Below are positions 8,188-16,914 of a DNA stretch of 64,000 nt, piece after piece (within the stretch, counting starts at the first letter, position 1; each line of letters opens with the position of its first letter). The position numbers and the translations under genes are program-made. The stretch is taken from assembly GCA_018004935.1 (NCBI GenBank), contig JAGNBF010000012.1, positions 40,109-104,108 of the forward strand, written 5' to 3'. The stretch comes from Chloroflexota bacterium. Its GTDB lineage: Bacteria; Chloroflexota; Anaerolineae; Promineifilales; Promineifilaceae. The notes beneath the pieces are model-generated. The model was not told the DNA's origin, did no database searches, and saw only the letters and a program-made list of their open reading frames with translations.

Positions 8188-11100
8188 ATGGTGAACAAAT
8201 TAGCTACTCCTAGAGTCATAGAACCTGGAACCTGGCGCGAGAAAATTCTGGAAGCCACACTGCGTGTGACGTGGGCGTTTTCCTTGCTGGCCGCGGCGAG
8301 TGGCGTCAACAATATTATGCAATCCTACCGGGAACATGGTCAGGGAGGGTTTGACTCCTGGTTTCAGGTGGTGATGATCTTAGTTTTGTATATTCTGGCC
8401 ATCCTGGTCATTGGCTTTATCACCCTCAAAAAAAGTTTGTCATTTGCGGTGCGGGCTATCTCCTTACTCTCTATTTATTATGTCGTGGCTGTTCTGGGAC
8501 TTTATTTTACCGGTTTGAGCGGTGATGGCCGCGTCTTTTTGTTTGCGGTCTGTATATTGACCGCTATCCTTTTTGGTCAACGCGGCTCATCTATTGCCCT
8601 GGGTCTGAGTTTCCTGACGCTGACGGCGATAGCTTATCTTTTTGTAACTGGCGTCATAGAGACATCTATACGTTACCGGACAAACACTACTGATCCAACC
8701 GCCTGGTTAAGTGGTATCGTGGTTTTTGTTTTGCTCAGTACCGTGACAGTTGTTTCTGTTGTCTTTTTAGTGCGCCGGTTAGAAGAGAGCCTGATTTCTG
8801 CGCAACGAGATCAAATGCACCTACAACACAGTGAAAAATATTATCGTGCTCTCATTGAAAATAGCTCAGATGCGGTGGCTTTAGTAGATCCTCAGGGTAT
8901 TGTTCTTTATGCCAGTCCTTCTACCTGGCGCGTCATTGGTTATACGGCGGAAGAATATTTGGGACAAAATGCCTTCGCATCGGTTCATCCTGAGGATGTG
9001 CTCCAGGCCGAATCATTTCTGAGAAAAATGTTGCATACACCTGGTCACATTTACATGACAGGGTACCGGGTTAAAGTTAAAACAGGGGAGTGGCGCTGGC
9101 TAGAGGGATCCGTTCATAATTTATTGGCGGAGCCAGATATTGGGGCGATTGTCATTAATTACCGAGATGTGACGCAACGACGGCAGGCAGAGGCGGCCTT
9201 GCAGGAGAGTGAGGCTCGTTTACAACGGTTGAATGGCGTTTTGCGGATTATGACGGAAATTAACCAGCTTATTGCCCGGGAGCAGGAGCGCCAGCCGTTG
9301 CTGGATCAAATTTGCCATTTGCTGATACGCCATCGGGAATATGCTTTTACCTGGATAGGTTTGGTGGATGAGAGTGGGGAAATGTGCCGTTTCGCGGCCG
9401 CGTCGTCGCCTGTTGATCCTGATGACTATACCTTTCGCCTAAACGATAAACACCACACCCTCGAATGTGTAAATCACACCATCCAGAGCCTTAGCCCCCT
9501 GACCATTACCCCAGATAGTTGTACTGAATGTCCTATACGTTATTCTCCCCAGGATCGTTCGGCGCTCTCCTTACCTATCTTACGCGGCGAGCGCATTCTG
9601 GGTATTTGGGTTGTCTATGCCACACATACTGGCTTCTTTGACCAGGAAGAGATTAACCTGCTCCGCGAATTAGCCAATGACCTGGCCTACGCATTAGAGA
9701 ACCTGCAAATTGAATCCCAACGTCGCCGTCGGGCCAACCAACAGCAAGCTTTGGCCGAAACCGCCGCCACACTCCTGTCCCAACTAGACCTGGCTCCACT
9801 CTTACAGGCTATTACCATCGCCGCCCGGCAAACCCTGGATGCGGATAGGGTAGCCCTATACGAGTACGATTCAGAACGAGATCGGTTACGCTGTCCTTAT
9901 TCGTGGGGCCTTTCACCCGAATATGTGGCAATAATCAACGAGCAATTTCACCGGGTTCCAGGCTATCAACTCCTTAGCATCTCTGAACCTATAACCATTC
10001 AAGATGTATCTGTAGATGCTCGTGCCGAGTTTCTCCGTAAGCACTTAATCCGAGAAGGTATCCACTCCTATGTTGTTTTCCCCCTCCATGCTCCTGATTT
10101 CCTGTTGGGAGCCTTGACGGTATACCGCAATCAGGTTTCCCAATTTGCCCCGGGCGATTTAGCTACCGGGCAAACTCTGGCTCATTTGCTGGCGGTGGCC
10201 ATGCAAAATGTACAGCTCTTTACGACCATGCAAAAGCGTGCTGAAGAGGCTGAGACCTTGCGTCAGGTAGGAGCAGTGGTTGCGGCGACACTGGAACGAG
10301 ATAAAACGATTGAGCTGATCCTGGAACAATTGGCACGAGTCATTCCCTATGACAGTGCTTCCGTACAACTGTTAGGCGAAGGTTATGTGGAGATTGTGGG
10401 GGGACGAGGTTGGACAGATATGGGGCCAGTTATAGGGATACGTTTTCCCATCCCCGGCGATAACCCAAACACAATGGTGATTCAGGAACGGCGGCCGCAG
10501 ATCCTCTCAGATCCGTCGGGAAAACATAGTTCATTCCAGCAATTACCCCATAGCCCCATTCTTTCCTGGTTGGGGGTTCCCCTGCTGGTTGGTGAACGGG
10601 TAATTGGCATGTTAGCTATAGATAGCACCAAACCTGACTTCTTCACCCGCCAACAGGCGCGACTGGTTGGTGCTTTTGGGGATCAGGTAGCCGTTGCCCT
10701 GGAAAATGCCCGCCTGTTTGAAGAAACGCGCCGCCGGGCCACGGAAATGGCGGTTCTGATTGAATTATCTACATCCCTACGTACAGCCACAACCAGAATG
10801 GAAATACAACGCCTGACCCTGGATTATGCGCTCGATCTGTTAGAGGTGGAAGAAGGGGCCATCTTGGAGCCTATCGCGGGCCAAAAAGCCTTACAGGTTG
10901 TCGAAGCTCGCCGCTGGTCACAACAGTTGCGTCAATTAACTTATAGTTGGGAAACTTCTATCGCGGGAAGGGTTTTTATGACGGGGCAACCGGTGGCCTC
11001 GGTTGATTTATCTCGGGAAATCTATGCCATGCCCGCTGTCGCCCAGTTCTTAAGAAAGAATGGTACACGGGCGGGTGTTTATGTTCCGCTACGTTCTGGT

Positions 11101-11982
11101 AATGAGATTATTGGGGTTTTGTGTGTGGACACGGCACAGATTCGCTCATTTGATGCGGATGAGATTCGTCTGCTGACGGCAATTGCTGAGGTTGCGGGGA
11201 GTGCAATTCATCGGGCGACCGTTTTAGAAACGCTAGAACAACGGGTACAAGAGCGAACCGTCGAATTAATTGAGGCGAATGAACAACTCAAACAGCTTGA
11301 TCGCTTGAAGGATGAGTTTGTCACTAATGTTAATCATGAATTGCGGACACCTTTGACGAATATTGTTATGTACCTGGATTTGCTTCATACACGGGGAGCG
11401 CAATCATTAGAGCGTTATTTGCCGGTTCTGCGCCGGGAAAGTAAACGACTGACCCAGTTGATAGAAGATATGCTTACCCTGTCTCGGCTAGAACAGGGAC
11501 AGATGGCCTTTGAGCCGAAGGCCCATATTTTGGATGGTTTAATTAGTGAAGTATTCCAGGTTGTTGAGGCACGTATTAAAGCCAAGTCACTGTTTTTCTG
11601 GCATGAACCCAATGCGCAGATACCCCCGGTGATGGTGGATGCGGCGCAGATGGTGCGGGTGTTTACGAATCTGATAGGCAATGCTGTAGCTTATACGCCT
11701 GCCCGCGGCCGCATTGAATGCCAGGTGCAATGGGCTAAAGATAGTACGCGCTATGTAGAAGTGTTAATCCGCAATAGTGACACGCTTATTCCCCCTGAAG
11801 AAATCACCCATCTTTTTGAACGATTCTACCGGGGCAAGGTAGGACGTGATTCGGGGGAGGCGGGCACCGGTCTGGGGCTGGCGATTTGCCAGGAAATTGT
11901 GGCCCGGCATGGTGGTCATATTACGGTGGAAAGCAATGTGCTGGAGGGAACCAGTTTCCGCCTGTTTTTGCCCGTTGATTGA
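8188..11982 (+). CDS. Multi-sensor histidine kinase (TM, PAS, four GAF, HisKA, HATPase)
   Basis: 1264 residues from the ATG at 8188; the open frame extends upstream only through a repeat and a TTG. About six hydrophobic segments span residues 25-190. A PAS domain starts near 217 (YYRALIENSSDAVALVDPQG). GAF-like domains lie at about 369-510, 535-675, 706-850 and 870-1010. The dimerisation/phosphoacceptor motif NVNHELRTPL has its histidine near 1050, the N box NLIGNAVAYTP is near 1160 and the G box GTGLGLAI near 1226. It should autophosphorylate in response to ligands or redox state bound by the GAF/PAS array. No receiver domain is fused and no response regulator gene is nearby, so its partner is encoded elsewhere. 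Confidence 0.93.
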   Translation: MVNKLATPRVIEPGTWREKILEATLRVTWAFSLLAAASGVNNIMQSYREHGQGGFDSWFQVVMILVLYILAILVIGFITLKKSLSFAVRAISLLSIYYVVAVLGLYFTGLSGDGRVFLFAVCILTAILFGQRGSSIALGLSFLTLTAIAYLFVTGVIETSIRYRTNTTDPTAWLSGIVVFVLLSTVTVVSVVFLVRRLEESLISAQRDQMHLQHSEKYYRALIENSSDAVALVDPQGIVLYASPSTWRVIGYTAEEYLGQNAFASVHPEDVLQAESFLRKMLHTPGHIYMTGYRVKVKTGEWRWLEGSVHNLLAEPDIGAIVINYRDVTQRRQAEAALQESEARLQRLNGVLRIMTEINQLIAREQERQPLLDQICHLLIRHREYAFTWIGLVDESGEMCRFAAASSPVDPDDYTFRLNDKHHTLECVNHTIQSLSPLTITPDSCTECPIRYSPQDRSALSLPILRGERILGIWVVYATHTGFFDQEEINLLRELANDLAYALENLQIESQRRRRANQQQALAETAATLLSQLDLAPLLQAITIAARQTLDADRVALYEYDSERDRLRCPYSWGLSPEYVAIINEQFHRVPGYQLLSISEPITIQDVSVDARAEFLRKHLIREGIHSYVVFPLHAPDFLLGALTVYRNQVSQFAPGDLATGQTLAHLLAVAMQNVQLFTTMQKRAEEAETLRQVGAVVAATLERDKTIELILEQLARVIPYDSASVQLLGEGYVEIVGGRGWTDMGPVIGIRFPIPGDNPNTMVIQERRPQILSDPSGKHSSFQQLPHSPILSWLGVPLLVGERVIGMLAIDSTKPDFFTRQQARLVGAFGDQVAVALENARLFEETRRRATEMAVLIELSTSLRTATTRMEIQRLTLDYALDLLEVEEGAILEPIAGQKALQVVEARRWSQQLRQLTYSWETSIAGRVFMTGQPVASVDLSREIYAMPAVAQFLRKNGTRAGVYVPLRSGNEIIGVLCVDTAQIRSFDADEIRLLTAIAEVAGSAIHRATVLETLEQRVQERTVELIEANEQLKQLDRLKDEFVTNVNHELRTPLTNIVMYLDLLHTRGAQSLERYLPVLRRESKRLTQLIEDMLTLSRLEQGQMAFEPKAHILDGLISEVFQVVEARIKAKSLFFWHEPNAQIPPVMVDAAQMVRVFTNLIGNAVAYTPARGRIECQVQWAKDSTRYVEVLIRNSDTLIPPEEITHLFERFYRGKVGRDSGEAGTGLGLAICQEIVARHGGHITVESNVLEGTSFRLFLPVD

Positions 11983-12548
11983 GCGAGCGGCAGTGAATAG
12001 GGCGTTTGCCTACGGAGTCTAACGGTTTATGAATGTTCAAAAAATAAACCGGTAATGTACGGGCGACCCTTGTGGTTGCCCAACCGGGCAGGCACAAGGC
12101 CAGCCCGTACCCATCGTATTACCGCATTAAATTCTCAACCTTCATTAACCGGGGGCAAACGCCGCAAAATATTCAAGGGGGATACAACATATACTGTCAA
12201 AGGGCATAATCTGACATTTTTTCGCCCTGTCGCCGTCTCCCTTTATCGTCGTGTTGGGTTTATCCAAGGCCACCCCCACCCCTAACCCCGCCCCCAGGGG
12301 CGGGGAACTATTTTCGGCGCGGTTTCCCCCCTTCCCTCTGGGCAGAGGAAGGGGGATGGGTCTTCAGTCCAAACCTACCAATCTGTTGCCGCTAACAAAA
12401 TGTCACTTTATGACCGTGGTAAGTATACCTCAAGGGAACCACATCCCCTCTCCCACTTCGGGAGAGGGGGCCAGGGGTGAGGGTAAGCTAACCACAGTCA
12501 GAGTACCCGTATAGTTCCCCTTATTTTGCCTACAGCCAAGGGTCTCTT
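11983..12548. repeat. Intergenic region with several repeat elements
   Basis: 12056-12112 is an inverted copy of the gcacaagg-type element (GGGCAGGCACAAGGCCAGCCC). 12191-12240 matches 46850-46893 inverted. 12265-12360 is a GC-rich block (CCCCGCCCCCAGGGGCGGGG) like those near 22930, 46790, 49920 and 61470. 12418-12517 is a reverse copy of the element at 5995-6132. No gene is seen. Confidence 0.6.
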
Positions 12549-13313
12549 TTACCGTTTTTCGGGGGGGCGGTGGAAGCTCTGCATGGTGGGGATGAGCGGT
12601 ACTGAGCGGATTGACTTAAATGGGTGTTTGACGCCGGGTAGGACGATTAGTTCGCCATTAGCCATAATGCGACTCAGGCGTAAGGCTTCGGGAATCGGTA
12701 CGAGTTCATCCCGGTCGCCCACGCTGATTAAGGTGGGAACTTGAACTTGTTTGACCATGCCTTCGGTCAGGCCATTTTTCCAGATGTAATGAACCAGTTC
12801 GGCGGCCTGGCGCACCAGTTTGCGCCAGCGGCTTCCATGCTCCTGCGCTAACTGATTGGCATATTGGGGCACCTTTTCGGCGATGCTGTCGGGGTCTAGT
12901 TGATTCCCCATTTTTTTGACCGATTCTTCATTCCAGTAAAACTTAGTGGCGTGCATGAGGACAGTTTGTACCCGGCGTGGCTGATTCAGGTGTAGTAATA
13001 ACCCCAGATAACCACCTACGCTATAACCGGCCACATGAAAATGGTCTATGTTTAGGGAATCCATTAGCCCACGGATATCTTGCATCATCCGTTCTGGGGT
13101 TAGATCCGTGGCTTTGTTTTCGGAGTGACCATGCCCGCGCAGGTCGGCCAGGACGACTTTGTATTGGGGGGTGAGGGCGGGGATGAAATGACGCCATTGG
13201 CTACTGATGGAACCAAGCAAACCTGGCAGTAGCAGGAGCGTTTCCCGGCTGGTTGGTTCGCTGAACATTTCATAATTGATGAGGGTGCCATCGTCGGTTT
13301 TGTAATTGGGCAT
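12549..13313 (-). CDS. Alpha/beta-fold hydrolase
   Basis: 254 residues. The nucleophile elbow GYSVGG places serine at residue 98, the acid is the aspartate of VGDRDELVP near 201, and the base histidine lies in PGVKHPF near 233. An oxyanion-type LLLPGLLG near 28-34 and DLRGHGHS near 57-64 complete the fold. These features fit a cytoplasmic esterase/lipase of the epoxide-hydrolase-like or BioH-like group. The substrate is unknown. The start is supported by AAAGGAG about five bases before the ATG. It is followed on the same strand upstream by AcpS, but the gap and an intervening element do not prove an operon. Confidence 0.88.
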   Translation of the reverse strand: MPNYKTDDGTLINYEMFSEPTSRETLLLLPGLLGSISSQWRHFIPALTPQYKVVLADLRGHGHSENKATDLTPERMMQDIRGLMDSLNIDHFHVAGYSVGGYLGLLLHLNQPRRVQTVLMHATKFYWNEESVKKMGNQLDPDSIAEKVPQYANQLAQEHGSRWRKLVRQAAELVHYIWKNGLTEGMVKQVQVPTLISVGDRDELVPIPEALRLSRIMANGELIVLPGVKHPFKSIRSVPLIPTMQSFHRPPEKR

Positions 13314-13368
13314 AGGTACTCCTTTGGATGTGACAGATGAAGGGATGGGGTCTGGTGATTGTTAATTT

Positions 13369-13749
13369 TTACAGTTGACTCGCCACTTTTCCCAGGGCTA
13401 CGGCGAAGGCAATGGCGTGGCTTTGGGTGTGGCTGAGGCTAATGGACCAGTGATGAAGATTTTGCGCGGCCGCGATCTCTTGTGCTTTGTTATGTAATAC
13501 CAGTTCTGGTTTACCCCGGTTATTACATACTACCTCAATATCCGTCCAGTTCATGTCACCGATGCCTGTGCCCAGGGCTTTGCTTACTGCTTCTTTGACG
13601 GCGAACCGTCCGGCTAATCGGGCCGCCTGTCCGGCGCAATACTTTTGTTCCTGGGCGGTAAAAAAGCGATCCAGAAACCGTTGGCCATGCCGGGTGATGC
13701 CCTGGGCAATGCGGTCAACTTCGATCATATCTACGCCACTGGCTAACAT
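13369..13749 (-). CDS. acpS: Holo-[acyl-carrier-protein] synthase
   Basis: 126 residues from the ATG at 13749, the usual length for AcpS. It transfers the 4'-phosphopantetheine arm of CoA to a serine of acyl carrier protein. The family signatures are present: GVDMIEVDRI at the N-terminus, with the Mg-binding aspartate, and RFAVKEAVSKALGTGI in the middle with the catalytic glutamate. The end LSHTQSHAIAFAV is also typical. The frame stays open upstream to 13800, but that part is encoded by an inserted repeat and adds residues foreign to the family. It is the only candidate in the window to activate carrier proteins, which is of interest because an MbtH gene lies nearby. Confidence 0.93.
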   Translation of the reverse strand: MLASGVDMIEVDRIAQGITRHGQRFLDRFFTAQEQKYCAGQAARLAGRFAVKEAVSKALGTGIGDMNWTDIEVVCNNRGKPELVLHNKAQEIAAAQNLHHWSISLSHTQSHAIAFAVALGKVASQL

Positions 13750-13786
13750 AATAGATGTTGGTGAAGACCAGACAAAAGGGTAAATA

Positions 13787-13866
13787 GGGTTCGTTCGCAA
13801 ATAATTTTTGAGTTTGCTGTGGCCAGTCTGCTGACTGGGCTACCCAATTTAATTTTGAGCGAACTA
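13787..13866. mobile_element. Approximately 80-bp element with GGGTTCG ends
   Basis: Begins GGGTTCGTTCGCAAATAATT and ends TTTAATTTTGAGCGAAC, whose reverse complement matches the start. Sister copies lie at 22809-22889 and 46970-47051, with partial copies at 3641-3706 and 39243-39322. Size, terminal inverted repeats and absence of coding capacity fit a MITE. It abuts the stop codon of the M16-like gene. Confidence 0.65.
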
Positions 13867-15123
13867 GGGGCCAGCGATGGTGATAATGACATTATCGGCG
13901 TCTAAATATTTTCGTGCGGCCGCACGCATCCCTTCTGCCGTAATGTTGTTAATTAAATCTGGGAATTGAGCCAGATAGTCCCAACCCAGGTCATATAGGG
14001 CAATATTGCTGATGACATCGGCCAGACCACTATTGGTTTCGAGGCTGACGGGTAATGAGCCCGTGCGGAACGCCTTGCAATCGTCTAATTCTTCTGCGGG
14101 GACTAGCTCTTCACACAAAACGCGGACTTCGTGGCGAATGCTATCCAGGGCTTGTTCGACCTTGTCTGGGGCGACGCCGGTGCTGACGTACCAGGGGGAA
14201 GGTCCTAGCCCGCCCCGCATGGAGCTACTGGCATAATAGGCTAATCCTTGTTCTTCACGTACCCGTTGCCCCAGCCGCCCCATCATGCCAAAAACGCCGA
14301 GAACGGTGTTGACCATGCTGGCGGCGAGGTAATCTTCGGCGTAGCGGGTTGGCCCGGCCCAACCGAGCATAATATCGGATTGGGTTTTGTCTTTCATGGG
14401 AATGTGGGTGCGGTTAAGGCCTTGCGGCCGCGGGGCCGAGGGTACAGGTGGTACCATTTTTTGCGCCGGGTTTCGCCAACCACCAAATGTGGCACGCACT
14501 TTCTCCAGAGCATCTGTGGCTTTCACAGCCCCCACAATGACCAGGATCATCCCTTCAGGACCATAATTTTCGGCATGGAATTGACGCAAGTCATCTTGAC
14601 TGATTTGGGGGATGGTTTCCAGGTAGCCTTCGACACTTACCCCATAGGGGTGGCCTTTGTAGAGGGTTTCTTGAAATTTGAGGGCGGCCATTTGTCGGGT
14701 GTCATTGGCCCGCATTTGTAGACTTGTCAGGGTTTCACCGCGCACTTGTTCCACATGGTCTATGGGGAAGGTGGGTAAACACAAGGATTCGGCGGCCAGG
14801 TTTAGGATAAGATCCAGGTCTTCCACCAGTCCACCGCCGGAAAAATCGGTGAGGTGGCGATTGCCGCTGAAACTAAGGCCAGCGCCGACGGATTCCAGGG
14901 CGTCGTAAATGTGGGCAAAATCTCGTTTTTGAGTGCCGCGCATAAGCATGTTGGCCGTGAAGCTGGAGAGGCCTGCTTTGTCGTGGCTTTCGGCCAATGC
15001 TCCGGTGCGGAGCATGGTTTCAACAACGACGGTCGCGGCCGCGAAGTTTTCATAGACCAGTAAGGTTATTCCGTTATCCAATTGAGTATGGTGGATGGTA
15101 GCTGAACCAGGGTAAGTGGGCAT
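13864..15123 (-). CDS. M16-family peptidase-like protein lacking the zinc motif
   Basis: 419 residues from the ATG at 15123. It has the M16 (pitrilysin/processing-peptidase) fold: a two-domain layout, YGPEGMILVIVGAV near 180, and GLAYYASSSMRGG near 300. The HxxEH zinc-binding motif is replaced by AGLSSFTANML near residue 51, so zinc-dependent catalysis is not expected. In many bacteria an active M16 subunit and a non-catalytic partner form a heterodimer from adjacent genes. Here no active partner is seen within the window. It could also act alone as a binding protein. No signal peptide is visible. Confidence 0.85.
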   Translation of the reverse strand: MPTYPGSATIHHTQLDNGITLLVYENFAAATVVVETMLRTGALAESHDKAGLSSFTANMLMRGTQKRDFAHIYDALESVGAGLSFSGNRHLTDFSGGGLVEDLDLILNLAAESLCLPTFPIDHVEQVRGETLTSLQMRANDTRQMAALKFQETLYKGHPYGVSVEGYLETIPQISQDDLRQFHAENYGPEGMILVIVGAVKATDALEKVRATFGGWRNPAQKMVPPVPSAPRPQGLNRTHIPMKDKTQSDIMLGWAGPTRYAEDYLAASMVNTVLGVFGMMGRLGQRVREEQGLAYYASSSMRGGLGPSPWYVSTGVAPDKVEQALDSIRHEVRVLCEELVPAEELDDCKAFRTGSLPVSLETNSGLADVISNIALYDLGWDYLAQFPDLINNITAEGMRAAARKYLDADNVIITIAGP

Positions 15124-15846
15124 AGGCAAAGGTTAGGGGGAACTTTAGGTGAGATGGTTGTAGACAAGTCGCCCAAAACGAAAGGGCCATTCTTGATGTG
15201 TGTAAGTTTTAGGCTGAGATATTAAAGGAATTGGTAACTATTCAGGTGTCACAACTTATTCCCACGTTCAGCGTGGGAATTCCCTTTGGGACGCTCTGCA
15301 TCCTACACGACGCCGAGCGTGAAATGAGGATGTGAAACCGCAGACCCGGCCCCTCTCCCGCTTCGGGAGAGGGGAGTTAGTTCCCTTTCCCTGGGGAGAG
15401 GGTTAGGGTGAGGGGCTGTATAGATACAGGTGCGGTACGGCTCTGCCTGAGCTTGTCCCAGGCGGAGCCGGGCTTCAACAAGCTCAGCTCTCGAGAATGT
15501 GTGTAGGTACAAGGAATGTAACCGTTCAGTTCAGAGACGATTTAAGGTCGTTTTGGTTACTTCAACGGATTCAGAAAGAAACGGATTAAAGACGACCTTT
15601 GGGAAATCTGTTGATGTAACCCGACTGAACGCTTACCAAGGAATTTACTGAACTTTAAGGATTAAAGCAATAGCCAGCCGAAATTGGGTTTATTTGTTTA
15701 GGATTTACGCGTTGTGGCCGGTGTCCTCACCCAAGCCCAACGAGGATGGTCAGGAGACCGGCTCGAGCAACCCCGTAAGTCCTATATATACTGTAAATAG
15801 TTCAGGGTAGCCAGAGTGCTGATCCTGGCTTGCCCTGAGATGAGGT
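15124..15846. repeat. Long intergenic region filled with repeats
   Basis: 15345-15428 holds the CCCCTCTCCC/GGGAGAGGGG hairpin block. 15436-15491 is a CTTGTCCCAGG/CAAGCTCAGCTC element. 15518-15636 is the MITE listed separately. 15716-15775 has a GTGGCCGGTGTCCTCA core, inverted again within the region. No gene is seen. Confidence 0.6.
15518..15636. mobile_element. MITE with GTAAsCGTTCAGT ends
   Basis: Starts GTAACCGTTCAGT and ends ACTGAACGCTTAC, giving 13-base terminal inverted repeats with one mismatch. The interior (TTTTGGTTAC..CAACGGATT..AAAGACGACC) is shared with 24864-24998 and, inverted, 43062-43196. It has no coding capacity. Confidence 0.75.
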
Positions 15847-16512
15847 TTAGAACGGCCATAAAGAGAGAATAACAATCGCGGCCGCAGTGATGGTTAGATT
15901 GTCAATGCCACCAATGGAGACGGATTCTACCAGGGTGGTGACGGTGGCGATGATCAGGGCAGGGAGTAGGGCCGCGGCCGCGGTGATGGTGGGGTCACCA
16001 TTCATCAGCCACAAAGCCAGCCAGACCGTCAAGGTGGTCGCTACCCAGAAGCCCGCCGAGCCTTCGAGGGTACGGGTAGCACCGCGAAAGGTGTAGGGCC
16101 GTTTGCCGATAGCCCGCCCGACAACGGGGGCGAGGCCATCGCCCCAGGCCAGAGGCATGAGGGCGGCTACCATGATGGGGGGGGTGGCCCAGAAGAGAAC
16201 AGCGGTGAACGCGGCCGCAATCGGAAAATAAACGGTCCCCAAATTGGAGCGATCACTGCTGGCCATGGCGGCCAGGAAGCCGTATTTCCAGTCTAAAAAG
16301 TTGATGACGGCGAAGGAGAGCGCGGCCGCGACAAACCACCAGGGCGAATCAAAGAGCAGGTGGATAAACCAGCTCATCATGCCCACGCCAATGTGGATGA
16401 ACTTGCGCGTAAAGCCACTGCTATAACCCCGCCAACGCCGTAAACCTTCCGCTACACCAATGATGGCAAAGATGTAGGCAAAACAGAGTATTAAACCAAG
16501 CCAGTTGTTCAT
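15847..16512 (-). CDS. Phytol/dolichol kinase-like (CTP-dependent) membrane protein
   Basis: 221 residues, about seven membrane segments. It matches the DGK1/SEC59/VTE5 group: TRKFIHIGVG near residue 35, SNLGTVYFP near 88, WGDGLAPVVGRAIGKRPY near 122-139, and VESVSIGGIDNLTI near 194. The conserved GDG and GxxxGKRPY residues bind the CTP. Such enzymes phosphorylate isoprenoid alcohols or diacylglycerol. Related proteins are often annotated as phosphatidate cytidylyltransferase, which is a possible alternative label. The isoprenoid substrate cannot be told. It may contribute to recycling polyprenol or phytol carriers, which is an inference. Confidence 0.8.
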   Translation of the reverse strand: MNNWLGLILCFAYIFAIIGVAEGLRRWRGYSSGFTRKFIHIGVGMMSWFIHLLFDSPWWFVAAALSFAVINFLDWKYGFLAAMASSDRSNLGTVYFPIAAAFTAVLFWATPPIMVAALMPLAWGDGLAPVVGRAIGKRPYTFRGATRTLEGSAGFWVATTLTVWLALWLMNGDPTITAAAALLPALIIATVTTLVESVSIGGIDNLTITAAAIVILSLWPF

Positions 16513-16589
16513 GAGGAGTGCATTTCCTGGTGAGTGAGATACCCCATTTTACCTCTTAGACACAAGGGGTAAAAATCAGGCGGAGAGCG

Positions 16590-16820
16590 TTACTCGCCAC
16601 TGGCCCGTTGACGTTCCATCTCTTCCATTTTTTTACGAAGGGAAAGCGGCCGCATGTCAGTCCACACCTCTTGAATGTAATCCAGGCATTCCTGTTTCGT
16701 GCCACTTTTGCCCACATCATTCCAGCCCAATGGGTTTTCCCGGTGGGCGGGCCAGATGCTGTACTGTTCCTCGTGGTTCACGACAACTTTGTAGATGGTA
16801 TTGTCTTCTTGTTCGTCCAT
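16590..16820 (-). CDS. MbtH-like protein (NRPS accessory), orphan
   Basis: 76 residues containing the complete MbtH signature: the [10 protein letters not shown] core, then GWNDVG, and [16 protein letters not shown] with the three diagnostic tryptophans. MbtH proteins bind and often activate adenylation domains of nonribosomal peptide synthetases. The start follows AGGAG by seven bases. No NRPS, siderophore or carrier-protein gene lies in the window, so this copy is an orphan and presumably acts in trans. The family call is very secure; the partner is unknown. Confidence 0.95.
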   Translation of the reverse strand: MDEQEDNTIYKVVVNHEEQYSIWPAHRENPLGWNDVGKSGTKQECLDYIQEVWTDMRPLSLRKKMEEMERQRASGE

Positions 16821-16914
16821 TGTTTGCTCCTTAAATGAAAGGGGGAAAGGGATAGGATGCGTATTTTACTCGCGCCTTCCCAATCACAAAACAAGTTGCC
16901 GCGTTCCCCCTCTT

